DNA from: Anaerolineales bacterium | GTDB lineage: Bacteria > Chloroflexota > Anaerolineae > Anaerolineales > DRMV01 | Reading direction: 5' to 3' | Assembly (NCBI GenBank): GCA_026991215.1 | Contig: JALXBY010000382.1 | Span: 1-9,597 of the forward strand | DNA: 9,597 bases | Shown here: in pieces, positions 1 through 6,960 of the stretch | Numbering within the stretch: position 1 is the first letter of the stretch | Layout of the letters: each line of letters begins with the position of its first letter | The notes under the pieces: generated by a model | Databases searched by the model: none | Seen by the model: the letters and a program-made list of their open reading frames with translations, nothing else | Told to the model about the DNA's origin: nothing | Made by a program: the position numbers and the translations under genes

Positions 1-2
1 GT

Positions 3-2792
3 CGGCAAATCTGGCAGGGGTACTTCCTCTGGCGGGTGCTGGAGTTCCTGAGTTTCGGCCTGCTCTTTTCCCTGGTCCTGGCCCCTTACTGGCGTCGGGT
101 CGAACCCCGCTATGACGTGACCCTGTGGCCGCCGCTGCGCTTCCCGTGGTTTTCCACCCGCAAGCAGGGTATGTTGGGGCTGTTCCTGCTGGTGGCCGTG
201 CCCGGCAACGTGGTGCTGCTGTGGCTGTTTAGCGTGTTCGCCTTTGCCCTGGTGACCCAGCGGGTGCAGGTGCTGCTGCGCCAGCAGTTGGACATGATGG
301 CCCAGACCATGAGTTATCAATCCGGCTTCTTGCTGGAAAGTGGGGGGCGCACCCTGGACGCCTGGAGCAAGGAGGAATGGACCCTGCTGACCCCGGAAGA
401 ACGGCAGCGCCGGCTGGAGCGCCTCCTGGACAAGGACCCCTTCTTCCACGAAGCCATGCTGGTGCAGGTGGATGGCACCATCCTGGCCCGCGCCCGCAAA
501 CGGGGCTTCCCGGAAATCGCCCTGACCCCAGGGGAACAGGGGCTGCTCGCCCTGTTCCGCAACACCGCGGTGCTCACTTCGCTGGACATTACCGAAACCC
601 CGGCCCAGCAACCCTCGTTCATCACCCTGGCCCGACGGGTGCCGGAACAGCCCAACTGGGTGCTCCTGGGTCGCTCCTGGCTCTTCCGCAACCCCTACCT
701 CAAGCCCATCCTCCAGAGTTTCCGCTACGTGGAAAGCGAAATCGGCGGCCTGGCCTTTTTGCTCAACGCCCAGGGCGAACCCCTGATTCTCCGGGGCAAG
801 GACCTGAACCTCAGCCAAATCGTGCGCACCGAAGTGCAACCCCAACTGGCCTATCGGGAGGCCCTGGGGGCCTTCCACGTGTTGCAGATGCCCGACGGCC
901 GGGTCGCGCTGGCCTATCAAGCCTCGTTGCAGGGATATTCCTGGAGCCTGCTCGTACTGGTGCCCCAGGAGTACCTGCACACTGTGAGCGCGGGCATCGG
1001 CCAGAACATGTTGACCCTGGGCGCGTCCATCGCCGCGGTGATTACCCTGGTTTCCCTGGGCGTGCTGTACTACGTGACCCGGTCCCTCAGTGAACTGGCC
1101 CATGAAGCCCAGCGCATCGCGGCCGGGGACCTGGACCACACCCTGCCCGTCCACGGCGTGGCCGAAGTCGAACAGTTGCGCATGTCCTTTGAGGAAATGC
1201 GGCTCAGCCTGCGCCGCCGCTTCCACGAACTGCAGCGGCTGCTGCAGGTCAGCCGCCGGCTTGTGGCTTCCCTTTCCTGGGAAAAGGCCTTCGCGCCGGT
1301 GCTGGAGGCGGCCCTGTATTCACCAGAGGCCAAAGTCGCCCGGGCCGCCATTCATCCGGACTTCCTGCCCGAAAGCCCCGACGGGCTGATTGCCTTTGGC
1401 CTGGGGGAAGAAGCCGACGGGTTCGCCCGCCTGGACGAGCACCTGGTGCTCAACCTGCCCACCGACGGGTACCAGTTGCTCTCGCTGAATCAATTCCCGG
1501 AGACCCTGCTCCCCGAAGGGTTGCGACAATCCGACCGCTGGAAGGACGCCCGCGTCCTGGTGCTCCCCCTGTGGCGGGAGGAAGAACCCGTGGGCGTGTT
1601 CTACGTGGTGTTCGAGCGGCACCCGGAACGGCTGGAAGGCCTGCTGCACTACTACGGGACCCTGGCCGAACAACTGCGACTGGCCCTGACGGGCGTGCGG
1701 CTGTACACCCAGGCGGTCACCGAGCGGCAGCGGCTGACCGCCATCCTGAGCGCGACGCCCGACGCCATCTTCATGACCGATACTCGGATGCGGGTGCTGG
1801 TGGCCAACCCTTCAGCCCGCAAGCGCCTGGAATGGCCGGACGACGAAGCCCGCTACCCCCTGCCCTTCACCGAGGCCTTCGGCCGCCATCCGGAACTGGC
1901 CGACATGCTGCTCAGCCAGCCCGAAACCCCCATGGCCCGGGAAATCACCTTCCCCGATGGCCGTACCTACTTCGTGACCGTGGCCCCGGTGCACGTGGAA
2001 AACCGCCGGGCCGGGTTCGTGGGCATCTTGCGGGACGTCACCCACTTCAAGCGGAGCGAGCAGGCCAAAGCCGAATTCGTCGCGGCCATCGTGCACGACC
2101 TGCGTTCCCCCATCACGGTCATCCGCGGGTACGCCACCATGCTGGACATCGCCGGCCCCCTCACCGAACGCCAGCGGCGCTACATCGACCAGATGCTGCA
2201 CGCGGTGACCAAGGTCCAGAACCTGGTCGAAAACCTGCTGGAACTCAGCCGCATCGACATGACCACCGAGCTCAAACTGGAATGGGTGCCGCTGCGGGAG
2301 ATGGCCCTGCAGGTCCTGTCTTCCTTCGAAGTGGAGGCCCGCAAGAAGAACATCCAGTTGGAACACGACATTCACCCGGAGACCCCGGGCCTCATCGAGG
2401 CCGATTCGGAACTGCTGTACCGGGCTTTGCAGAACCTCATCGACAACGCCATCAAATTCACCCCCGAGGGCGGCCGGGTGACCCTGCGCATCGAACCTCG
2501 GGGGCAGGATATGGTCCGCATCGTGGTGGAGGATACGGGCATTGGCATCTCGCCGGAGGAACAGGAGCGCCTGTTCGACCGCTTCTTCCAGGCCGAACGG
2601 GTGCGGAAGATGGGCCTGAGCGGTCGGGGACTTGGCCTGGCCATCGTGAAATCCATGGTGGAACGGCACCACGGGCGCATCTGGGTGGAAAGCGAACTGG
2701 GCAAGGGCGCCCGCTTTTACATCGAACTCCCGGTGCGGCAGCCCAAGAAGCCGGCCGCGGCCGCCACGTCCAAGGCTTCCCGCGAGGACTGA
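3..2792 (+). CDS. Membrane sensor histidine kinase (Cache-like sensor, HAMP, GAF-like, PAS, HisKA, HATPase), 5'-partial
   Basis: This is a two-component sensor kinase that autophosphorylates on histidine and would pass the phosphate to a response regulator, which is not seen here. The frame is open to the left edge. The GTG at 36 has no well-spaced Shine-Dalgarno and lies just before a hydrophobic helix, so the true start is probably upstream. Residues are counted from that GTG. Membrane helices lie at about 2-17, 45-73 and 324-347. A roughly 250-residue extracytoplasmic region between the last two resembles a double Cache sensor. HAMP follows at about 348-397, a GAF-like region at 400-550, and PAS at 562-675. 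HisKA has the phospho-accepting His687 in VHDLRSP. The ATPase domain has the N box (Asn804 in LIDNAIKF), G1 (DTGIGI, 833-838), the F box (FDRFF, 847-851) and G2 (GRGLGL, 863-868). All catalytic motifs are intact. No receiver domain is attached. The signal sensed is unknown. The Cache and GAF assignments are by overall pattern and less certain than the kinase core. Confidence 0.93.
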   Translation, partial: RQIWQGYFLWRVLEFLSFGLLFSLVLAPYWRRVEPRYDVTLWPPLRFPWFSTRKQGMLGLFLLVAVPGNVVLLWLFSVFAFALVTQRVQVLLRQQLDMMAQTMSYQSGFLLESGGRTLDAWSKEEWTLLTPEERQRRLERLLDKDPFFHEAMLVQVDGTILARARKRGFPEIALTPGEQGLLALFRNTAVLTSLDITETPAQQPSFITLARRVPEQPNWVLLGRSWLFRNPYLKPILQSFRYVESEIGGLAFLLNAQGEPLILRGKDLNLSQIVRTEVQPQLAYREALGAFHVLQMPDGRVALAYQASLQGYSWSLLVLVPQEYLHTVSAGIGQNMLTLGASIAAVITLVSLGVLYYVTRSLSELAHEAQRIAAGDLDHTLPVHGVAEVEQLRMSFEEMRLSLRRRFHELQRLLQVSRRLVASLSWEKAFAPVLEAALYSPEAKVARAAIHPDFLPESPDGLIAFGLGEEADGFARLDEHLVLNLPTDGYQLLSLNQFPETLLPEGLRQSDRWKDARVLVLPLWREEEPVGVFYVVFERHPERLEGLLHYYGTLAEQLRLALTGVRLYTQAVTERQRLTAILSATPDAIFMTDTRMRVLVANPSARKRLEWPDDEARYPLPFTEAFGRHPELADMLLSQPETPMAREITFPDGRTYFVTVAPVHVENRRAGFVGILRDVTHFKRSEQAKAEFVAAIVHDLRSPITVIRGYATMLDIAGPLTERQRRYIDQMLHAVTKVQNLVENLLELSRIDMTTELKLEWVPLREMALQVLSSFEVEARKKNIQLEHDIHPETPGLIEADSELLYRALQNLIDNAIKFTPEGGRVTLRIEPRGQDMVRIVVEDTGIGISPEEQERLFDRFFQAERVRKMGLSGRGLGLAIVKSMVERHHGRIWVESELGKGARFYIELPVRQPKKPAAAATSKASRED

Positions 2793-2796
2793 CCCC

Positions 2797-3849
2797 ATGA
2801 GCACAACCTGCGGCCTGTTTGCCCGGTACGGCGCGTGGCTCCGGGTGCCGGCCCACACCCGGCCCCTGAGCCTGTGTGAGGGGGGAACGCCCCTCATCCC
2901 CATGCCCCGCCTGGCCCAGCGGCTGGGCGGCGGGTTCGACCTGTACGTCAAGTTCGAGGGCATGAACCCCACCGGCTCCTTCAAGGACCGGGGGCTGGTG
3001 GTGGCCGTGGCCGAAGCCTGGGGCCGGGGTGCGTCCGCGGTCATCTGTGCCTCAACGGGCAACACCGCGGCCGCGGCCGCGGCCTATGCTGCGCGAGCCG
3101 GACTGCGGGCCGTGGTGGTCATCCCCCAGGGCAAGGTGGCCCTGGGGAAACTGGCCGCGGCCCTGGCCTACGGTGCGCGGGTGGTGCAGGTGCAGGGCTC
3201 CTTCGACGACGCGCTGCGCCTGGTGCGCCAGGCCGTGGAACGCTTCCCCATCGCCCTGGTGAACTCCATCAACCCCTACCGGCTGGAGGGCCAGAAGACC
3301 GCGGCCTTCGAAATCGTCGATGCCCTGGGCCGCGCGCCGGACTGGCTGGCCCTGCCCGTGGGCAACGCGGGGAACATCACCGCGTACTGGATGGGGTTCA
3401 CCGAATACCACGCCCAAAAGGGGACGGGGCTGCCCCGGCTGCTGGGCGTGCAGGCGCAGGGGGCCGCGCCTTTGGTCCTGGGGCGACCTGTGCCGCGGCC
3501 CGAAACCGTGGCCACGGCCATCCGCATCGGCAGACCGGCACGTGGAGAGGAGGCCCTGGAGGCCGCACGCGCTTCCCGCGGCCGCATCATCGCGGTGCCC
3601 GATGAAGCGATTTTGGAAGCCCAGCACTGGCTGGCCCAGGAAGGCCTGTGGGTGGAACCGGCTTCGGCCGCCGGCCTGGCCGGCCTGGCCGCGGAAATCC
3701 ACGCCGGACGCCTGGACCCGCGGGGCAAGACCATCGTGGTCGTGTGCACCGGCCATGGCCTCAAAGACCCGGATGCCATCCTGCACAGGGCCCCGCGGCT
3801 TCCCAGCATTCCCCCAACGTTGCAAGCCCTGGAACCCCACCTGACGTAA
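2797..3849 (+). CDS. thrC: Threonine synthase
   Basis: This PLP-dependent cytoplasmic enzyme converts O-phosphohomoserine to threonine and phosphate, the last step of threonine synthesis. The 350 residues match the usual length of the short Bacillus/Thermus type. Visible landmarks are NPTGSFKDRG with the PLP-binding Lys63, the STGNT loop (86-90), the cofactor-phosphate glycine loop GNAGNI (189-194), and the C-terminal CTGHGLKDP (317-325) typical of threonine synthase and not of threonine dehydratase or cysteine synthase. The ATG at 2797 follows GAGGA (2784-2788) at 8 bases. Only 4 bases separate it from the kinase stop codon, so translation may be coupled. No hom or thrB homologue is visible nearby, so this is not a classical thr operon. 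A GC-only run around 3063-3083 simply encodes an alanine-rich helix after the STGNT motif. Confidence 0.95.
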   Translation: MSTTCGLFARYGAWLRVPAHTRPLSLCEGGTPLIPMPRLAQRLGGGFDLYVKFEGMNPTGSFKDRGLVVAVAEAWGRGASAVICASTGNTAAAAAAYAARAGLRAVVVIPQGKVALGKLAAALAYGARVVQVQGSFDDALRLVRQAVERFPIALVNSINPYRLEGQKTAAFEIVDALGRAPDWLALPVGNAGNITAYWMGFTEYHAQKGTGLPRLLGVQAQGAAPLVLGRPVPRPETVATAIRIGRPARGEEALEAARASRGRIIAVPDEAILEAQHWLAQEGLWVEPASAAGLAGLAAEIHAGRLDPRGKTIVVVCTGHGLKDPDAILHRAPRLPSIPPTLQALEPHLT

Positions 3850-3871
3850 TGCTTTCAGGAGGCTTTCCCCC

Positions 3872-4897
3872 ATGAACTGGCAGGAGAAAACCGTGCTCGT
3901 CACCGGGGGCACCGGCTCCTTCGGCAAGACCTTCATCCGCATCATGCTGGAGACGTATCGCCCCCGTAAGGTCATCGTCTTCAGCCGGGACGAACTCAAG
4001 CAATACGAAATGCGCCACAACGAGGGCTACGACCACCCCAGCCTGCGCTACTTCATCGGCGACGTGCGGGACCGGGACCGCCTCCACCGGGCCATGATGG
4101 GCGTGGACATCGTGGTGCACGCGGCCGCGCTCAAACAGGTGCCGGCCTGCGAGTACAACCCCATGGAGGCCATCAAGACCAACATCCTGGGCACGGCCAA
4201 CGTCATCGAAGCCGCCCTGGACGCGGGGGTGGAAAAGGTCATGGTCCTGAGCACGGACAAGGCCGTCAACCCCATCAACCTCTACGGGGCCACCAAACTG
4301 GCCGCGGAAAAACTGACCATTCAAAGCAACGTGTACGCGGCCCACACCCGGACCCGGTTCAGTTGCGTGCGCTATGGGAACGTGATTGGCAGCCGGGGCA
4401 GCGTGGTGCCCCTGTTCCTGCGGCAGCGGGCCCAGGGCCGGCTGACCATCACCGACCCCCGCATGACCCGCTTTTGGATTTCCCTGGAGCAGGGGGTGCG
4501 CTTCGTGATTCGGGCCATCGAGCAGATGCAGGGCGGCGAGGTGTTCGTGCCCAAAATCCCCAGCATGCGCATCATGGACCTGGCCAAAGCCATCGCGCCC
4601 GACGCGGAGATCGAGTACATCGGCATCCGACCGGGGGAGAAACTCCACGAAGTGCTCATCCACGAAGACGAGGCCCGGTACACGGTGGAACTGGAAGACA
4701 TGTACGTGATTCTCCCCCTGCCCCTGCAGGACATCGCCTGGTTCGGCCAGGTGTGGCGGGAACGGGGCAGGCCCCTGCCGGAAGGCTTCCGCTACGCGAG
4801 CAACACGAACACCCGCTGGCTCACGGTGGAGGAACTGCGGGAACTGGTGCGGCCCATCGAAAACGCCCTGCGGGCGGCCGGCGCGCTGCCTGGGTAA
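3872..4897 (+). CDS. pseB: UDP-N-acetylglucosamine 4,6-dehydratase (inverting), PseB/FlaA1 type
   Basis: This is an extended short-chain dehydrogenase/reductase. In the PseB family it converts UDP-GlcNAc to the 5-inverted UDP-4-keto-6-deoxy sugar, the first step towards pseudaminic acid and related surface sugars. The 341 residues are close to the family's roughly 333. The Rossmann motif TGGTGSFG (11-18) binds NADP(H). The active-site segment STDKAVNPINLYGATK supplies Thr128, Asp129, Lys130, Tyr138 and Lys142. The Tyr in NLYGATK separates it from the CapE/WbjB-type 5-epimerases, which as I recall read NAMGISK there. RYGNVIGSRGSVVPLF and the later TRFWISLEQGVRF and FVPKIPSM are PseB-like, as is the C-terminal EGFRYASNTN. 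The start has a perfect AGGAGG (3857-3862) 9 bases before the ATG, and thrC ends 22 bases upstream. No pseC, pseF or other glycan gene is visible, and the next gene is convergent. The exact product stereochemistry is inferred from sequence. Confidence 0.9.
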   Translation: MNWQEKTVLVTGGTGSFGKTFIRIMLETYRPRKVIVFSRDELKQYEMRHNEGYDHPSLRYFIGDVRDRDRLHRAMMGVDIVVHAAALKQVPACEYNPMEAIKTNILGTANVIEAALDAGVEKVMVLSTDKAVNPINLYGATKLAAEKLTIQSNVYAAHTRTRFSCVRYGNVIGSRGSVVPLFLRQRAQGRLTITDPRMTRFWISLEQGVRFVIRAIEQMQGGEVFVPKIPSMRIMDLAKAIAPDAEIEYIGIRPGEKLHEVLIHEDEARYTVELEDMYVILPLPLQDIAWFGQVWRERGRPLPEGFRYASNTNTRWLTVEELRELVRPIENALRAAGALPG

Positions 4898-4917
4898 CGC
4901 GATGCCGTGGGGCAGGA

Positions 4918-4945
4918 GGGCCTACGCCCGTTCTTTGAGAAGGGC
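4918..4945. terminator. Possible hairpin at the convergent pseB / membrane-protein junction
   Basis: Only 24 bases separate the two convergent stop codons. GCCC (4926-4929) plus TTCT (4931-4934) can pair with AGAA (4938-4941) plus GGGC (4942-4945) around a TTG loop, an 8-pair stem with one bulged G. An alternative short stem pairs GGGC (4918-4921) with GCCC (4926-4929) and is followed by GTTCTTT. There is no clean U-tract on either strand, so intrinsic termination is doubtful. The structure overlaps the last codons of the minus-strand gene. Confidence 0.25.
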
Positions 4946-5638
4946 CCGCTGCACCCGCCACAGCCCGATGATGGCCACGATGAGCCAACAAAGCGCGGCC
5001 ACCATCCACCAGTTGAGGAAGAACAGGCACCAGTAGGCCCCCGCGAGCAGTAGGTCCACGGCCTTGCGCAGGCCCTGTGCGCCCCGGTGAAGGTCCCAGG
5101 TGGCCAGGGCCAGCACGCCGAAGAGCAACATCAGCCCCAGCACCCGGCCGGAGGGCCAGGGTATGGGGAGCACCCAGGCCGCGCAACTCCCCACCTCGCC
5201 GGGCAGGGGGTAGGAACGCTGCAGGCTTCCGGCCCAGAAGAGCACGCCGGCATAGAGGCGATAGTCCACCGGGACGAAGAAGCGCAGCAGCCGCCGCTCC
5301 CCGGGGGCCAGGCGAATCCGCATTCCGGCCTGTTCCACCAGGAGGACGCTTCCCTTGGGCCGCTGGACCACCACGTACCGGGAGATGGTCCGGTCCAGGG
5401 GGTTGTGGACCGAGGCCAGCACCTCCATGTTGCCGTCGGCCAGGGTCAGCAGGGGGAAGCAGCGGACGCTGCTCCAGGTCCGGTCCCGGGGCAGGGTGTT
5501 GCTGAACACCCGTGCTTCCACGAACGCGGCCACGCCCAGGCCCAGCAGCACCCAGGCGGCCGTCATCAACAGGCCATGGAGCACATCCCAGCCCCGCCTG
5601 GGGCCGGGAAGTTGGCCCGTGGACGTCTCCTGTGCCAT
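4922..5638 (-). CDS. Uncharacterised membrane-anchored protein with probable extracytoplasmic beta-rich domain
   Basis: I do not recognise the family of this 238-residue protein. After a short polar N-terminus, a hydrophobic helix lies at about 22-42. Residues 45-160 are non-hydrophobic and rich in alternating beta-type sequence (for example EVLASVHNP and YVVVQRPKGSVLLVE), with Cys60 and Cys152 positioned so that a disulfide is possible. Hydrophobic stretches follow at about 163-180 and 192-226, the latter aromatic- and cysteine-containing, and the protein ends in a basic tail. This suggests an exported Ig-like or beta-sandwich domain held by several membrane helices. The ATG at 5638 is chosen because GGAG and GAGG lie 9 and 4 bases upstream on this strand. 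The same frame stays open much further upstream, but there it overlaps the zinc-ribbon gene in another frame. It lies 62 bases downstream of that gene in the same direction, so the two may share a transcript and a role. Confidence 0.75.
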   Translation of the reverse strand: MAQETSTGQLPGPRRGWDVLHGLLMTAAWVLLGLGVAAFVEARVFSNTLPRDRTWSSVRCFPLLTLADGNMEVLASVHNPLDRTISRYVVVQRPKGSVLLVEQAGMRIRLAPGERRLLRFFVPVDYRLYAGVLFWAGSLQRSYPLPGEVGSCAAWVLPIPWPSGRVLGLMLLFGVLALATWDLHRGAQGLRKAVDLLLAGAYWCLFFLNWWMVAALCWLIVAIIGLWRVQRALLKERA

Positions 5639-5642
5639 GGTG

Positions 5643-5651
5643 CCTCGCTCC
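5643..5651 (-). promoter_or_regulatory. Ribosome binding site deciding the start at 5638
   Basis: On the minus strand this reads GGAGCGAGG, with GGAG 9 bases and GAGG 4 bases before the ATG at 5638. It supports the 238-residue start over the much longer open frame that continues upstream. Confidence 0.55.
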
Positions 5652-5682
5652 GTGATGGGGGTGTGGTAGGGTTTGTGGGTTG

Positions 5683-5688
5683 AGTATA
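5683..5688 (-). promoter_or_regulatory. Weak -10-like hexamer in the 62-base gap between the two minus-strand genes
   Basis: The gap 5639-5700 is slightly AT-richer than its surroundings and contains TATACT on the minus strand, one mismatch from TATAAT. I see no convincing -35 hexamer at the right distance. It could be an internal promoter for the downstream membrane protein, or chance. Confidence 0.2.
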
Positions 5689-5700
5689 ACGCCGGTTGCC

Positions 5701-6738
5701 TTACCTGCTTCTCTGCCACGCCCGGTAGAGGCCCAGGGCGAGGATGAAGGCCAAAAGCAGGGGCACGCTCAGGCACAGCCAGACCGAAGCCGGGAGCAGG
5801 GCCAAAAGCAGCAAGACCAGCATGACGAAGGCCAACAGGTACCCCAGGACCACCTGGCCCACGACCCGCCACAGCACGTACGCCATCGCCCCCCACCACC
5901 AACCCGTGACCACCGCGCCGGCCACTCGCACCACGCCGGCATCCCGGAACACCCAAAAGGGCGCAATCCCCAAAAGCCACACCGCCAGCAGCAGGAACAC
6001 CCCGGTGCCCACCGGGATCCACCAGCGCAACGGCCCGGGGCTTTCCGCCCAACCGCGGGCAAAGGGGTAAAAGCGCCCAAAGAGGACCACCGGCGCCAGG
6101 GCCCCTGCGCTGTAGAACCAGTACCGGTACACCCGCGGGGTCCAAGCCCGGCCACCGTTCCCCCAACCCAGCCAGAGCCGGTACACCGCGGCCGCCACCA
6201 GGATGCCAAGAAGCAGGGTCAGCACGAGCATCAGGGCCAGGGCGTTCACGCTCATATCCGCGATGAAGTTGATTTCCTGTTCGGTGACCGGGTTCAACCA
6301 GGGGACCTGGGATTGCATCCTGGCCGCCATCTCCGCGGAGGCCGCAAAAGAGGCCTCGATTTGCGGCGTCACGCCCAGGACCAGGGCCAGGGCCATCGGG
6401 ACCAGGAGGAACTCCAGCGGGTCCAGCACGTAAGGATGTACGTCCGGGAACAACCAGCGCCAGAGAAACTGCAGGGGGAAGCCGATTTGCGCGATGGGCC
6501 GGACACGATGCTGGCGGGTTCGGTGGAAGACCACGGGGCGAAACGTGGCCAGCCACCAAGTCTTCACGTAGGCGAACAGGGGGTTCAGCAGGCTTTCGAA
6601 AATTTCCCGGACGTTGCCCAACAACATGCCCAGCAGGGAAGGGGAAAGGTCCTCGGCCTCCCAGCCGCAGGTCGGGCAGAACGCGGCCTGGGCAGGCATC
6701 GGTCCACCGCACAAGGCGCATCGGTCGGTGCGTTCCAT
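5701..6738 (-). CDS. Zinc-ribbon polytopic membrane protein, function unknown
   Basis: This protein has 345 residues. The N-terminus holds two CxxC pairs (Cys7, Cys10, Cys21 and Cys24 in CALC and CPTC), the pattern of a small zinc ribbon that should face the cytoplasm. A charged and aromatic amphipathic stretch (about 45-100) follows, and then several hydrophobic segments at roughly 106-124, 162-187, 207-224, 240-262, 268-300 and 302-340. This layout recalls zinc-ribbon proteins fused to Yip1-like or related membrane domains, but I cannot assign a named family and infer no transport activity. The ATG at 6738 is supported by GGAGG (6746-6750 on this strand) 7 bases upstream. Longer readings of the same frame run antisense through nuoB and were not used. 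The gene is divergent from nuoB across a 222-base spacer and precedes a second membrane protein on the same strand. Confidence 0.8.
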   Translation of the reverse strand: MERTDRCALCGGPMPAQAAFCPTCGWEAEDLSPSLLGMLLGNVREIFESLLNPLFAYVKTWWLATFRPVVFHRTRQHRVRPIAQIGFPLQFLWRWLFPDVHPYVLDPLEFLLVPMALALVLGVTPQIEASFAASAEMAARMQSQVPWLNPVTEQEINFIADMSVNALALMLVLTLLLGILVAAAVYRLWLGWGNGGRAWTPRVYRYWFYSAGALAPVVLFGRFYPFARGWAESPGPLRWWIPVGTGVFLLLAVWLLGIAPFWVFRDAGVVRVAGAVVTGWWWGAMAYVLWRVVGQVVLGYLLAFVMLVLLLLALLPASVWLCLSVPLLLAFILALGLYRAWQRSR

Positions 6739-6745
6739 GAAGCCG

Positions 6746-6750
6746 CCTCC
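6746..6750 (-). promoter_or_regulatory. Ribosome binding site of the zinc-ribbon membrane protein
   Basis: GGAGG on the minus strand, 7 bases before the ATG at 6738, fixes that start. An in-frame ATG near 6821 would add about 28 residues outside the zinc ribbon and has less support. Confidence 0.65.
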
Positions 6751-6822
6751 ATCACAGGGGTAAATCACGCCTTGAGCATGGCCCAACACCGTCAGGAAAA
6801 GGTCAGTCGGGCCAGGGGCCAT

Positions 6823-6919
6823 CGGGCTTTCGGGCTTTCGCAAATGGGCGTTTTCGAAAACCTGGCATTTTCGACAATGGCGACTTGCGAAAAGCAACCC
6901 AAAGCCCCTTCGCGAATGG
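6823..6919. promoter_or_regulatory. Cluster of TTCGnnAATGG elements and palindrome in the divergent spacer
   Basis: The spacer 6739-6960 holds no credible gene. Within it are three direct copies of TTCGnnAATGG, at 6837-6847 (CA), 6870-6880 (AC) and 6909-6919 (CG). A perfect 12-base palindrome GTTTTCGAAAAC lies at 6850-6861. TTTCGCAA (6836-6843) is mirrored by TTGCGAAA (6885-6892), and TTTTCG (6868-6873) by CGAAAA (6888-6893). A tandem octamer CGGGCTTT sits at 6823-6830 and 6831-6838. The cluster lies just upstream of the nuoB -10 box, and its last copy ends two bases before it, so it is a candidate operator set for a transcription factor controlling nuo, the divergent gene, or both. The factor is unknown. 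The pattern does not match the Rex consensus. Confidence 0.45.
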
Positions 6920-6921
6920 GG

Positions 6922-6927
6922 TATAAT
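6922..6927 (+). promoter_or_regulatory. -10 box of the nuoB promoter
   Basis: A perfect TATAAT lies 33 bases before the nuoB ATG, in an AT-richer patch of an otherwise GC-rich sequence. No good TTGACA-like hexamer stands 16-18 bases upstream, and the TG of an extended -10 is not at the right spacing. The promoter may therefore need an activator bound to the repeated elements just upstream. Transcription would start around 6933-6935. Confidence 0.55.
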
Positions 6928-6960
6928 AGCCCCACCCTGGCTACCCCAAGGAGGCGTGCG

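Noticed and set aside
36..38. GTG at 36 as the real start of the kinase
   Set aside because: The frame is open to the window edge, no Shine-Dalgarno is properly placed, and the helix topology suggests more N-terminal sequence.
1571..2800. Plus-strand frame of 409 codons within the kinase gene, and the overlapping minus-strand frame 1812-3065
   Set aside because: Both lie over the HisKA/ATPase coding region, whose motifs are unambiguous, and their translations are low-complexity Arg/Gly/Pro/His-rich.
3063..3083. Run of repeated GCGGCC-type sequence in thrC
   Set aside because: It encodes the alanine-rich helix following the STGNT motif that is normal in threonine synthase, and the GC-rich codon choice explains the repetition.
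5639..6721. Upstream continuation of the minus-strand frame of the 4922-5638 gene to 6721
   Set aside because: It overlaps the zinc-ribbon membrane gene in another frame. Its predicted protein is Gly/Pro/Arg-rich, as expected for a GC-rich shadow frame.
6836..6893. Binding site for the redox repressor Rex upstream of nuoB
   Set aside because: The Rex consensus (TTGTGA, 6-base spacer, TCACAA) is not matched. The half-sites here are TTTCGCAA-like with different spacing.
5680..6960. Plus-strand frame reading into nuoB from 5680
   Set aside because: It is antisense to the zinc-ribbon gene and passes through the promoter region. nuoB starts at 6961 with its own Shine-Dalgarno.
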